Below, in pieces: positions 30,129 through 38,924 of a stretch of DNA of 64,000 bases (the first letter of the stretch is position 1; every line of letters begins with the position of its first letter). A program made the translations under genes and the position numbers. This stretch comes from Thermoanaerobacterium sp. RBIITD. Lineage in GTDB: Bacteria; Bacillota; Thermoanaerobacteria; Thermoanaerobacterales; Thermoanaerobacteraceae. The notes below the pieces were generated by a model. It was not told the origin of the DNA. It saw nothing but the letters and a program-made list of their open reading frames with translations, and did no database searches. Where the stretch lies: NCBI RefSeq assembly GCF_900205865.1, contig NZ_LT906662.1, forward strand, positions 558,001 through 622,000, given 5' to 3'.

Positions 30129-30159
30129 CAAAAATCCTGAAGAATATATCTTCAGGATT
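30129..30159 (-). terminator. riboswitch-controlled terminator in the ribU leader
   Basis: AATCCTGAAGA (30133-30143) and its complement (30149-30159) form a perfect 11-pair stem followed on the minus strand by five T and then the ribU ribosome site. Its 5' arm can instead pair with the 5' end of the FMN aptamer. Confidence 0.85.
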
Positions 30160-30179
30160 TTGTATCACAATAAAAATAA

Positions 30180-30302
30180 AATCTTCTTTCCTCCAGACTT
30201 TACTGTCGGCCTTGGAATCACACCAAGTCCACCGCTTCCGCGGGTCGCGGGCTTGCTTTTGCTTACCGCCGGTCGGGAATTTCACCCTGCCCTGAAGATA
30301 TT
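30180..30302 (-). ncRNA. FMN riboswitch (RFN element)
   Basis: Read on the minus strand, the aptamer has all the conserved RFN blocks: ATCTTCAGGGCAGGGTGAAA, TTCCCGACCGGCGGTAA, AGCCCGCGA, CCGCGGAAGCGGT, GATTCCAAGGCCGACAGT and GTCTGGAGGAAAGAAGAT closing the P1 stem. It is followed by a terminator before ribU. When FMN is bound the P1 stem forms and transcription should stop. Confidence 0.96.
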
Positions 30303-30395
30303 CTTTATTATTTATTTATTTCAACATATATTTTTTCACAAAAATATCATTTTGTCAAGATAATTTTTATCCTTCCTTTAAGAATTCTAATTCAA

Positions 30396-31337
30396 TCAAC
30401 TTTTTATAACAGTCCCTGCTCTTCCAGAAAGTGCATCAGAAGCCTTTTCCAATGATGTTATTATCGCTTTTCTTCCAGGTTTTGATTTTGCAAATCTTAT
30501 GGAAGCCTTTACTTTCGGCAACATGCTACCCGGTACAAATTGGCCTTCATCTAAATATTTTTGTGCTTCTTCTACAGAAATCTCACCGAGTGCTTTTTCA
30601 TTAGGTTTTTTATAATTGATATAGACTTTTTCAACAGCGGTAAGTATCAAAAGAATATCTGCATTTATATCCTCCGCAAGTTTTTCAGATGCAAGGTCTT
30701 TATCAATAACAGCGGCAACTCCCCTCAAGCTTCCATTTTCTCTAATAACAGGTATACCACCGCCACCTGCTGTTATTACTATAACACCATTATTCTCAAG
30801 AAGTTTTATCGTTTTAAGTTCTACGATCTCTTTAGGGTCAGGTGATGCAACTACTCTTCTATAACCTCTTCCACTGTCTTCTACCATTTCATAGCCCTTG
30901 CACTTTTTAAGTATTTCGGCTTCTTCTTTTGAATAAAATGGTCCTATTGGTTTTGTTGGTTTCAAAAAAGCCGGATCATTTTTATCAACTACAACCTGTG
31001 TAACAATTGTTGCAACATCTCTATCTATATTTCTCTCCTTAAAAACTTCTCCAAGGCATTGCTGTATCATATATCCTATCATACCTTGACTTTCAGCACC
31101 ACATACATCAAATGGCATGGCAGGTATTACATTTGAAGCTGTTTCATTTTGTATTACAATATTACCAACCTGCGGGCCATTTCCATGTGTTATTATGATA
31201 GAATAGCCTTTTTCTATTATATCTACAATATATCCTGCTGTCCTTTTAACGACATCAAGCTGAGCTTCCGCAGTAGGCGGAGTATTTTTATCCTGCAAAG
31301 CATTTCCCCCAAGTGCTATAACTACTTTTTCCTCCAT
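30396..31337 (-). CDS. arcC: carbamate kinase
   Basis: 313 residues, amino-acid-kinase fold. It starts VVIALGGNALQDKNTPPTAE, has IITHGNGPQVGNIVIQNE near residue 47 and GGGGIPVIRENGSLRGVAAV near 210, all typical of carbamate kinase. It makes ATP from carbamoyl phosphate in fermentative degradation of arginine, citrulline or purine-type compounds. An ornithine carbamoyltransferase gene lies upstream but has its own terminator, so the two are separate transcription units. No arginine deiminase gene is in the window. Confidence 0.93.
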   Translation of the reverse strand: MEEKVVIALGGNALQDKNTPPTAEAQLDVVKRTAGYIVDIIEKGYSIIITHGNGPQVGNIVIQNETASNVIPAMPFDVCGAESQGMIGYMIQQCLGEVFKERNIDRDVATIVTQVVVDKNDPAFLKPTKPIGPFYSKEEAEILKKCKGYEMVEDSGRGYRRVVASPDPKEIVELKTIKLLENNGVIVITAGGGGIPVIRENGSLRGVAAVIDKDLASEKLAEDINADILLILTAVEKVYINYKKPNEKALGEISVEEAQKYLDEGQFVPGSMLPKVKASIRFAKSKPGRKAIITSLEKASDALSGRAGTVIKS

Positions 31338-31405
31338 GTTATCCTCCTACATAAGCAATTAATAACATTCTACATTATATCATTTTATTCATGTTTTGAA
31401 TAGTA

Positions 31406-31441
31406 GAAAAATAAATATCCGAACACATATTGCTCGGATAT
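31406..31441 (-). terminator. terminator after ornithine carbamoyltransferase gene
   Basis: ATATCCGA/TCGGATAT eight-pair stem with 11-base loop followed by a T-rich stretch on the minus strand. Confidence 0.65.
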
Positions 31442-31453
31442 CTTCTTATAAAT

Positions 31454-32395
31454 TTATAGCATTGTAGCAAGCATTACAGCCTTTATCGTATGTTTTCGAT
31501 TTTCAGCTTCATCCCATACCCTCGATTGTTTTCCTTCTATTACATCAAGTGTCACTTCCTGACCCTTTATCGCCGGTAAACAATGAAGGAATATAGTATC
31601 ATCTCTTCCCGTCTTTCTCATTAAATCTTCATTAACCTGAAATGGCCTTAGCAATGCTTCTCTTTCCTTCTGTTTGGCTTCTTCCCCCATCGATGCCCAT
31701 ACATCAGTATATATAGCATGTGCACCATCTACACCTTCACCAGGTACATCTGTTATTGTAAAAGTAGCTCCATTCTCCTTTGCCATTTCTTTTACTTCAT
31801 TTATGTATGCATCAGATGGCCATAGCTCCTTTGGAGAATTTATGACGTAGTCCATACCCATCTTTGCACACCCAATCGCTAATGTATTTGCCATATTATT
31901 TCTTCCATCGCCGACAAACACTAACTTAGTGCCCTTAAGAAATCCAAACTCCTCTTCGACAGTCATGAGGTCTGCTAAAACCTGTGTTGGATGATATTCA
32001 TCAGTTAGTCCATTGAATACTGGTATACCAGAATATTTTGCAAGTGCTTCAACAGTGCTTTGCTTAAAACCCCTAAATTCTATTGCATCAAACATCCTTC
32101 CAAGGACTCTTGCAGTGTCTTCTATTGATTCTTTCGCACCAAGCTGAATATCATCTGTCGACAAAAATACTGGATATCCACCTTCCTCACCAAAAGCCGT
32201 CTCAAATGCACATCTCGTCCTTGTTGAACGCTTTTCAAATATCAGCGCAATTGTTTTACCAAGAAATCTCTGATGAACAATCCCTGCTCTTCTTTCAGCT
32301 TTTACTTCTTTCGCAATGTCAAGAAGGTATCTTATCTCTTGCGGCGTATAGTCTTTTAATGTTAATAAGCATCTGCCTTTTAAATTAAATGCCAT
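31454..32395 (-). CDS. argF: ornithine carbamoyltransferase
   Basis: 313 residues. The carbamoyl-phosphate site EKRSTRTRCAFE is near residue 54, the HPTQVLADLMT motif near 135, the ornithine-binding region near DVWASMG at 230 and FLHCLPAIKG near 270. It could be anabolic (ArgF) or catabolic (ArcB); the catalytic residues are shared. An ArgR-like box lies upstream, favouring arginine control, whereas carbamate kinase next door favours catabolism. Symbol is therefore tentative. Confidence 0.9.
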   Translation of the reverse strand: MAFNLKGRCLLTLKDYTPQEIRYLLDIAKEVKAERRAGIVHQRFLGKTIALIFEKRSTRTRCAFETAFGEEGGYPVFLSTDDIQLGAKESIEDTARVLGRMFDAIEFRGFKQSTVEALAKYSGIPVFNGLTDEYHPTQVLADLMTVEEEFGFLKGTKLVFVGDGRNNMANTLAIGCAKMGMDYVINSPKELWPSDAYINEVKEMAKENGATFTITDVPGEGVDGAHAIYTDVWASMGEEAKQKEREALLRPFQVNEDLMRKTGRDDTIFLHCLPAIKGQEVTLDVIEGKQSRVWDEAENRKHTIKAVMLATML

Positions 32396-32432
32396 TTATT
32401 TTCCTCCTTATGTATTCATCTACTTAATTTTA

Positions 32433-32450
32433 TATTATTAATAATTCATA
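32433..32450. promoter_or_regulatory. possible ArgR operator (ARG box)
   Basis: TATTATTAATAATTCATA matches 12 of the 14 fixed positions of the ARG-box consensus (TNTGNATWWWWATNCANA) and lies about 40 bases upstream of the carbamoyltransferase start. AT-rich DNA raises the chance of accidental matches. Confidence 0.35.
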
Positions 32451-32459
32451 GTAAAGACT

Positions 32460-33617
32460 TTATGCTTTATATACTATTTCACCATTTATAAATACATATT
32501 TAGTCTTTGTTTTTATTTCAATCGGGCTTCCATCAAAAACCGCAATATCGGCGTCTTTGCCCTTTTCAATGCTTCCAACTCTATCAGATATACCTACAAT
32601 CTTTGCGGGATTTATCGTTATTGCCTTCAAAGCCTCCATCTCATCCATTCCTTCTTTTACTGCAAGTCCAGCACATATTGGTAGATAATTTAGTGGTATC
32701 ACCGGATGATCTGTCATAATTGCCACATCTAGGCCTGCTTTTGATAAGATTCCCGGTGTCTTAAATGTAAGATTTATAAGTTCTATCTTTGACCTCTCAG
32801 AAAGAGATGGCCCAACAATTACTTTTGCATTTTCCTTTACGAGATAATCTGCGATTAGGTGTCCTTCTGTACAATGGTCAAGTGTTATATCAACATTAAA
32901 TTCCTTCGCAATCCTTAGTGCCGTAAATATATCATCAGCTCTATGGGCATGAGCCTTTAGAGGTATTTCATGCTTTAATACTTTTACTAAAGCCTCAAGT
33001 CCCAAATCCCTACTAGGTCTTTTCTCATCATCATCAGCATACTTCTCCATATTTTCCATATATTCCTGTGCTTTTATAAGTTCTTGTCTTAATAATGCTG
33101 CAACAGCCATTCTTGTAGTCGGCATTTTATGTTGTTCATTGTATACCGTCTTTGGATTTTCGCCAAAGGCAACTTTAACTGCTACAGGTGCCTTTATTAT
33201 CATATCATCTATTCTTTTACCATATGTTTTTATCGCCGCAAATTGTCCTCCTATTACATTGGCACTACCAGGCCCTGTAACTGCAGTCGTTACACCAGCT
33301 TCGTATGCTTCTTCAAAGTATTTATCCATTGGATTTATCCCGTCGATAGCCCTCATCTGTGGTGTTATAGGATCCGTTGCCTCGTTTCCATCAGCGCCCT
33401 CAAATCCCATGGCATTTTCCCACATTCCGAGATGGCAATGAGCATCAATCATACCAGGCATAACAGTAAGACCAGTAACATCAATCACATCAGCATCTAG
33501 TGGTGCAATAATATCTTCACCTACATCAAGAATTTTACCATCATCTATAAGTACATCTGCTTTATCATAATTTTTACCTGCCATTGTCAGGACTTTTCCA
33601 CCTTTTAAAAGATACAT
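32460..33617 (-). CDS. amidohydrolase family protein (imidazolonepropionase-like)
   Basis: About 385 residues, metal-dependent hydrolase of the amidohydrolase superfamily. Landmarks are the metal-binding GMIDAHCHLGMWE near residue 60, PLKAHAHRADD near 220, TLDHCTEGH near 245 and the aspartate in VAIMTDHPVIP near 300. Ends with the composite domain GSIEKGKDADIAVFDGSP. The natural substrate is unknown. The ATG at 33617 follows GAGGGGG by eight bases; the open frame continues 58 codons upstream without plausible protein or ribosome site. It neighbours the carbamoyltransferase on the same strand. Confidence 0.85.
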   Translation of the reverse strand: MYLLKGGKVLTMAGKNYDKADVLIDDGKILDVGEDIIAPLDADVIDVTGLTVMPGMIDAHCHLGMWENAMGFEGADGNEATDPITPQMRAIDGINPMDKYFEEAYEAGVTTAVTGPGSANVIGGQFAAIKTYGKRIDDMIIKAPVAVKVAFGENPKTVYNEQHKMPTTRMAVAALLRQELIKAQEYMENMEKYADDDEKRPSRDLGLEALVKVLKHEIPLKAHAHRADDIFTALRIAKEFNVDITLDHCTEGHLIADYLVKENAKVIVGPSLSERSKIELINLTFKTPGILSKAGLDVAIMTDHPVIPLNYLPICAGLAVKEGMDEMEALKAITINPAKIVGISDRVGSIEKGKDADIAVFDGSPIEIKTKTKYVFINGEIVYKA

Positions 33618-33641
33618 TATGTATACCCCCTCAGTGTTTAA

Positions 33642-33661
33642 GCGCAATGTTATTTTTGCGC
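33642..33661 (-). promoter_or_regulatory. small hairpin in amidohydrolase leader
   Basis: GCGCAA/TTGCGC six-pair stem, eight-base loop, ending 24 bases before the ATG. No T-tract follows. The 230-base gap up to the VTT gene otherwise shows only AT-rich sequence with repeated ATGAAATG words at 33713-33735. Confidence 0.3.
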
Positions 33662-33850
33662 CATTAAATGATTTTTCTTGATAAAAGAATCTTAAAAATA
33701 TTATATCATACAATGAAATGAAATCCATGAAATGATTATCAACATGTGATATAATTTTATTAGCCTTCTTGTGAGAAGAGGTGCATGCCATAAATAATAT
33801 TATTTTCCATCTACCTAACTATAATATTAAAATTCGTGATATTGTAAACA

Positions 33851-34540
33851 TCATTTATTATAATCTCTTAATTTTTTCATTACCTTATCCTTATTATATA
33901 ATCCTATAGTAAATAATAATATCGCTATTATTGAGATTATTATAGCTATAGTATAGTTTTTAATTTCCAAGTTTGCACCGATATATGCCGAAATTACAAT
34001 CCCAGGCAATCTAGCTATAAGTGTTATTATAAAGAAATTAATGAATTTAACAGGTGTTAAACCGGCTATATATGATAGAGCATCCTTAGGAAGTCCTGGT
34101 AAAAAAAACAAAAGAAATAATACAAATTCGCCTTTTTCATTGTTTATAATATAATCAAATTTATTTAGCTTTTCCTCTGATAATAAGTTTCTTACAAAGT
34201 CAAACCCTAGCAATCGTGCAACAATAAAACATATTAAAGAACCAATGGTAATACCAACTATCGAATATATAGATCCAAAAAATGTGCCGTAGAGATACCC
34301 GCCTGCAATCTGGACTACTTCGCCTGGTATCACAAATATCACGACCTGAATTATTTGTATCGCAATAAAAATTAATATACCAACAGTGCCGAAATTTTTT
34401 ATCCATCTTTCAAATTTTACTGGATTTTTTAAAAGATATGTCAAGTCTTTACCATATGTCAGCAAAATCCACACAAATAAGAAGATAAATGCAATTATCA
34501 ATATCCCATTTAATATCAATTTTCTTTTGTCTTTTTTCAC
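33851..34540 (-). CDS. TVP38/TMEM64 (VTT domain) membrane protein
   Basis: About 229 residues with five or six membrane segments. The VTT/DedA-like core is shown by IPGEVVQIAGGYLYGTFFGSIYS near residue 70, GSLICFIVARLLG, and FLPGLPKDALSYIAGLTP near 150. Relatives act as lipid scramblases or envelope proteins; the precise role here is unknown. The start is GTG at 34540, seven bases after GGAGGG; an in-frame TTG overlaps that site and is not favoured. It lies 24 bases after the PrpE-type phosphatase gene on the same strand. Confidence 0.85.
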   Translation of the reverse strand: MKKDKRKLILNGILIIAFIFLFVWILLTYGKDLTYLLKNPVKFERWIKNFGTVGILIFIAIQIIQVVIFVIPGEVVQIAGGYLYGTFFGSIYSIVGITIGSLICFIVARLLGFDFVRNLLSEEKLNKFDYIINNEKGEFVLFLLFFLPGLPKDALSYIAGLTPVKFINFFIITLIARLPGIVISAYIGANLEIKNYTIAIIISIIAILLFTIGLYNKDKVMKKLRDYNK

Positions 34541-34564
34541 GGGATTACCCTCCAATTTTTATTA

Positions 34565-35323
34565 TTATATAAACATTGTATTATTATCAATGTCTTTAAA
34601 TCTACTTTCATCGTATGGCATAGCTGATTTTACATTTACTATTTTTATTTCAGGATATCTTAAAGCAGTCAAGTATCCACCAAATACACAACCTGTATCA
34701 ATATTTACGGTTTTATTTGTAAATCGCGGCTCTTTAACTGGTGTATGCCCATAAACAACAAAAGAACTTCCCTTATACCTTTTTGCCCAATCAAGCCTTA
34801 CTGGTGTTCCATCAAGATTTTTCTCACCAGTTATATCACCATATAAGACAAACTGTTTAACCTTATTCCCATAGTATCCGATATAATCTTCACGTATTCC
34901 AGCATGTGCAACGACAAGTTTTCTATTGTCAAGTATGAGGTATAGTGGTGCACTTTCGTATAGTTCAGTAAAATGAGCTATAATTATTTGCCTTGTTGTC
35001 TCATTTAATTCATTAATTTCGGCAACGGTTGTCTCAAGTCCATGTATTATCTTAACTTTATGGTTTAAAAAATACCTATAAAGTTTATTGCAATGATTTC
35101 CAGGTATATACAAAGCATTGCCACTCTTTACATTTTTATAAACTAATTCTATGACACCGACGGAATCCGGCCCTCTGTCTGTTATATCACCAAGAAAAAC
35201 AAGTTTTCTGCCACTAGGGTGCGTATATACATCATCTTTTAATTTATACCCTAACATATCAATCAGTTTTATTAATTCATCATAACATCCATGAACATCG
35301 CCAATAATATCATACGCCGTCAA
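34565..35323 (-). CDS. prpE: PrpE-type bis(5'-nucleosyl)-tetraphosphatase / metallophosphoesterase
   Basis: 252 residues, calcineurin-like phosphoesterase. Metal-ligand motifs occur in order: [10 protein letters not shown] at residues 4-13, [12 protein letters not shown] near 45, and YIPGNHCNK near 74, followed by LVVAHAGI near 130 and VYGHTPV near 193. This is the arrangement of PrpE, ApaH-like enzymes that cleave diadenosine tetraphosphate, but protein phosphatase activity cannot be excluded. The start is TTG at 35323 with GGAGG seven bases upstream. A strong promoter lies about 80 bases upstream. Confidence 0.83.
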   Translation of the reverse strand: MTAYDIIGDVHGCYDELIKLIDMLGYKLKDDVYTHPSGRKLVFLGDITDRGPDSVGVIELVYKNVKSGNALYIPGNHCNKLYRYFLNHKVKIIHGLETTVAEINELNETTRQIIIAHFTELYESAPLYLILDNRKLVVAHAGIREDYIGYYGNKVKQFVLYGDITGEKNLDGTPVRLDWAKRYKGSSFVVYGHTPVKEPRFTNKTVNIDTGCVFGGYLTALRYPEIKIVNVKSAMPYDESRFKDIDNNTMFI

Positions 35324-35401
35324 ATTAATACCTCCATAAAGAAATAATATTCTTTATTATTATTCCTCTTTTTAAAAAAGTAATATATAAGTTATATGAA
35401 C

Positions 35402-35430
35402 ATTATATTTTTTACAAAATATAACATCAA
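35402..35430 (-). promoter_or_regulatory. sigma-A promoter of the prpE gene
   Basis: Minus strand TTGATG (35425-35430), 17 bases, TATAAT (35402-35407). Confidence 0.65.
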
Positions 35431-35469
35431 TTATATTATAATATAGATTACTTAATAGTTGCAATAAAA

Positions 35470-35502
35470 CTTAAAATAGCAGGTTGTTTTACTCACCTGC
35501 TA
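35470..35502 (-). terminator. terminator of tex
   Basis: TAGCAGGT (35477-35484) and ACCTGCTA (35495-35502) pair perfectly around a ten-base loop and are followed by TTTTAAGTTTT on the minus strand, 70 bases after the tex stop. Confidence 0.65.
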
Positions 35503-35571
35503 ATCAATGGTCAATTTTTTATGCTATAATTAATGTCAAAATTTTGTAATAATAAAACACACATGCACCTT

Positions 35572-37710
35572 TTATTTCATTGAAAGGGATATTCTATTTC
35601 TATCAATATCTACATCAAGAACTTTCACTTTTACAATATCACCTACAGATACTACATCTAATGGATGTTTAATATAATTTTGTGACATCTCCGATATATG
35701 AACGAGCCCATCAGTGTGCACACCTATATCAACAAAGCATCCGAAATCAACAACATTTCTGACTGTACCCATAAGCTCCATACCAGGTTTTAGCTGTTCT
35801 ATTGTCATTACATCTGACATAAGTATAGGTTTTGGAAGCTCTTCTCTAGGGTCTCTTCCGGGTTTTTTCAGCTCATTTACGATATCTTTTAAAGTTGGTA
35901 AGCCTATTTCATATTCTTCTGAGATTTTATTTAACCCATAATCTTCAAGTCTATGAGCAAATTCCCTCAAATTATTAGAATTTAATTCATCTTTTTTATA
36001 TTTAAACTTTTCAAGTAGTGTATCTAATACTTCATATCTTTCGGGGTGAACTCCTGTCGAATCAAAGATATTATCGCCATTAATTATCCTTAAAAAGCCA
36101 GCACATTGAGTAAACGCAGCTTCCCCAAGCCTTTTTACTTTTTTCAGCTGTTTTCGGTCTTTAAATACGCCAATTTCGTTGCGATATTCAACTATATTCT
36201 TAGCAATAGATGAATTTATTCCAGATACATATTTTAAAAGTGATACAGATGCCGTATTTAAATCCACACCAACGCTATTAACACAATCCTCGACAACTCC
36301 ATTTAGTGCCTCACCGAGCATTTTTTGATTTACATCATGCTGATACTGTCCAACACCTATCGATTTTGGATCAATCTTCACAAGTTCTGCAAGCGGATCC
36401 TGTAGCCTCCTCGCCATTGATATTGCTCCTCTTAAGCTTACATTGATATCAGGAAATTCCTCCGTTCCAAGTTCTGATGCAGAATAAACCGATGCACCTG
36501 CTTCATTTACGATGACATGTTTCAATGACATATCTAACTCTTTAATAAGATCTGCTATGAATTGCTCACTTTCTCGTGATGCTGTACCATTTCCAAGAGA
36601 TATTAGACCTACATTGTACTTCTCAATTAAATCTTTTAATACCTTTTTAGCACCTTCAATGTCATTTTGCGGTGGTGTGGGATATACCGTTGCAGTATCG
36701 AGAAGCTTGCCTGTCACATCAACTACTGCTATTTTACATCCCGTCCTATACGCAGGGTCAAATCCCATTACAACATACCCTTTTACAGGAGGTTGTAGGA
36801 GAAGGCTTTTTAGGTTTTGCTTAAATACGCTGATGGCCTTTTCTTCTGCCTTTTCTGTTAGTGTATTTCTAATGTCTCTTTCTATAGATGGTGATATAAG
36901 CCTTTTGTATGAATCATTTATAGCATTTATATGATATTCCTTAAAAATTGAATCATTTTTGACATTAGAAGTTATTATGTCATTTATTATCTTGTTAGTA
37001 TCTACATCAATTTTCACTGAAATAAATTTTTCTCTCTCAGCCCTATTAATAGCCAAAATTCTATGTGATGGTATTTTTTTAACAGCCTCTTTATAGTCAT
37101 AGTACATCTCATACGGTGATTTTTCTTCTTTCAAAGCTTCTGTTATTATTAATCCATTATTCCACGTGTAATCCCTTATGTATTTTCTTATTTCCGCATT
37201 ATCTGAAATATCTTCAGCTATTATATCCTGTGCTCCCTGATAGACTTCTTCAATAGTTTGCACATTTTCATTTAAATATTTCAATGCATAATCTTCTGGA
37301 TTGCCTTCTTTTATGTTTCCATCGGCAATCAATTTAGCTAATCCTTCTAGACCTTTTTCTTTCGCAATAGTTGCCCTTGTTCGTCTTTTGGGTCTGAATG
37401 GTCTATATATATCATCAATTTCTTGTAGTGTTTTGCTATTTTCGATTTTTGTTTTTATGTCATCAGTAAGTTTTCCTTGCTCATCGATTAATCTTATTGT
37501 ATCCTGCTTTTTCTCTTCAAGATTTCTCAAATATGTAAGCCTATCATAAAAATTTCTTAGAACTTCGTCAGAAAGGCTTCCTGTCACTTCTTTTCTGTAT
37601 CTTGCAATAAATGGTATCGTATTACCTTCATCAATAAGCTTTATAGTATTTAGAACCTGAAAATCCTTTAAATTAAACTCCTGTTTTAAAGTCAAGGTTA
37701 TCCTATCCAT
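35572..37710 (-). CDS. tex: Tex-family RNA-binding protein
   Basis: 712 residues. Domains in order: the N-terminal Tex helical region (VLNTIKLIDEGNTIPFIARY), a YqgF/RNase H-like domain near 320-450 (GFDPAYRTGCKIAVVD), helix-hairpin-helix segments near 480-560 (LLKYVSGINSSIAKNIVEYR), and a C-terminal S1 RNA-binding domain near 635-710 (GTVRNVVDFGCFVDIGVHTD). Tex binds RNA at the transcription complex and ribosome and influences expression of some genes. Length is normal for the family. Confidence 0.93.
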   Translation of the reverse strand: MDRITLTLKQEFNLKDFQVLNTIKLIDEGNTIPFIARYRKEVTGSLSDEVLRNFYDRLTYLRNLEEKKQDTIRLIDEQGKLTDDIKTKIENSKTLQEIDDIYRPFRPKRRTRATIAKEKGLEGLAKLIADGNIKEGNPEDYALKYLNENVQTIEEVYQGAQDIIAEDISDNAEIRKYIRDYTWNNGLIITEALKEEKSPYEMYYDYKEAVKKIPSHRILAINRAEREKFISVKIDVDTNKIINDIITSNVKNDSIFKEYHINAINDSYKRLISPSIERDIRNTLTEKAEEKAISVFKQNLKSLLLQPPVKGYVVMGFDPAYRTGCKIAVVDVTGKLLDTATVYPTPPQNDIEGAKKVLKDLIEKYNVGLISLGNGTASRESEQFIADLIKELDMSLKHVIVNEAGASVYSASELGTEEFPDINVSLRGAISMARRLQDPLAELVKIDPKSIGVGQYQHDVNQKMLGEALNGVVEDCVNSVGVDLNTASVSLLKYVSGINSSIAKNIVEYRNEIGVFKDRKQLKKVKRLGEAAFTQCAGFLRIINGDNIFDSTGVHPERYEVLDTLLEKFKYKKDELNSNNLREFAHRLEDYGLNKISEEYEIGLPTLKDIVNELKKPGRDPREELPKPILMSDVMTIEQLKPGMELMGTVRNVVDFGCFVDIGVHTDGLVHISEMSQNYIKHPLDVVSVGDIVKVKVLDVDIDRNRISLSMK

Positions 37711-37732
37711 ATAATTCTCCTTTATTCTTATA

Positions 37733-37760
37733 TTAAAAGGGATATCAAATGATATCCCTT
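37733..37760 (-). terminator. terminator of prfB
   Basis: AAGGGATATC-AAAT-GATATCCCTT is a perfect ten-pair stem overlapping the prfB stop codon, followed by four T on the minus strand. Confidence 0.7.
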
Positions 37761-38860
37761 ATGATACTTGCTGCTTCAAATACGCATTGATAAATTCGTC
37801 AATATCCCCATCCATTACGGCATTGACATTCCCTACTTCATAATTCGTCCTATGGTCTTTTACAAGTGTATACGGTTGAAATACATAGGACCTTATTTGG
37901 TTTCCCCATCCTGCTTCTTTGTGTTCACCTTTTAGGTCATCTATCTTTTCTTTCTGCTCCTTTATCATAAGGTCCATCAATTTTGCCTTAAGCATCTTCA
38001 TTGCTGTCTCCTTGTTGGATATCTGGGAACGCTCTGATTGACATTGAACGATAATTCCCGTTGGTAAATGCGTTATCCTTATGGCTGATTCAGTCTTATT
38101 GACATGCTGGCCACCGGCACCTGATGACCTGTAGGTATCTACTTTTAAATCTTCTGGTCTAATATCTACATGGATGTCGTCATCTATCTCAGGTAAAACT
38201 TCAACAAGTGCAAAAGATGTATGCCTTCTACCAGCTGCATCGAATGGAGATATCCTGACTAATCTGTGGACACCAGCTTCACATTTAAGGTATCCGTATG
38301 CAAAAGCACCTTTTACCATTATAGTGACATTTTTAACACCTGCATCATCACCGGGCAGATAATCTACTGTTTCAACTTCATAATTTTTTTGAGTAGCCCA
38401 CCTCATATACATGCGTAAGAGCATCTCTGTCCAATCCTGTGCTTCTGTACCACCTGCACCAGCATGTATAGAAAGTATAGCATTGCTTCTGTCATAAGGT
38501 CCACTTAAAAGTGTCTTTATCTTCATCTCTTTTATCCTTTTATCAAGCTCTTTATACTCATGTTCAACCTCATGTGTAAGTGATTCATCATCTTCTTCAA
38601 GCCCTAATTCTATCAATGCATTTAAATCTTCCCAAGCTTTTACAAGTGAATTATATTCTGATATAAGCTCTTTTAAGTCTTTAGATTTTTTAGATAGCTC
38701 CTGAGATTTCTTAAGGTCATTCCAGAAATCTGGATCTGCCATCTTTTTATCTATTTCTGCAACTTCTCTTTTGGCACCTTCTATGTCAAAGAGAAGCCCC
38801 CATTTCGTTTATAGTGTTTATCATATTTGCAACTTCTGCTTTATAATCCTCTAACACCAC
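37759..38860 (-). CDS. prfB: peptide chain release factor 2, with programmed +1 frameshift
   Basis: RF2 recognises UGA and UAA stops. Here it is made from two frames. A 24-codon first part begins at GTG (38860, or the next GTG at 38857) after AAAGGAG and ends CTT-TGA. A +1 shift over CTT-TGA-C continues with DIEGAKREVAEIDKKMADPD and the body of RF2. Stop-codon motif SPF (RISPFDAAGRRH) and the catalytic GGQ (SSGAGGQHVNKTESAI) are intact. Total length about 366 residues fits RF2. It follows secA on the same strand with a short gap. Confidence 0.95.
38785..38803 (-). promoter_or_regulatory. RF2 programmed frameshift site
   Basis: Minus strand ATGGGGGCTTCTCTTTGAC: an internal G-rich Shine-Dalgarno-like run precedes CTT-TGA-C, the same slippery CUU and in-frame UGA followed by C as in classical prfB autoregulation. 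Confidence 0.93.
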
Positions 38861-38924
38861 GTCATCTCCTTTATCTATTTGATAATAATACAGGACACGA
38901 AACCATCTCCTGCCTAGATTTTTA

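Noticed and set aside
33617-33791. N-terminal extension of the amidohydrolase
   Set aside because: The extra 58 codons lack protein character and a ribosome site; the ATG at 33617 has GAGGGGG at correct spacing.
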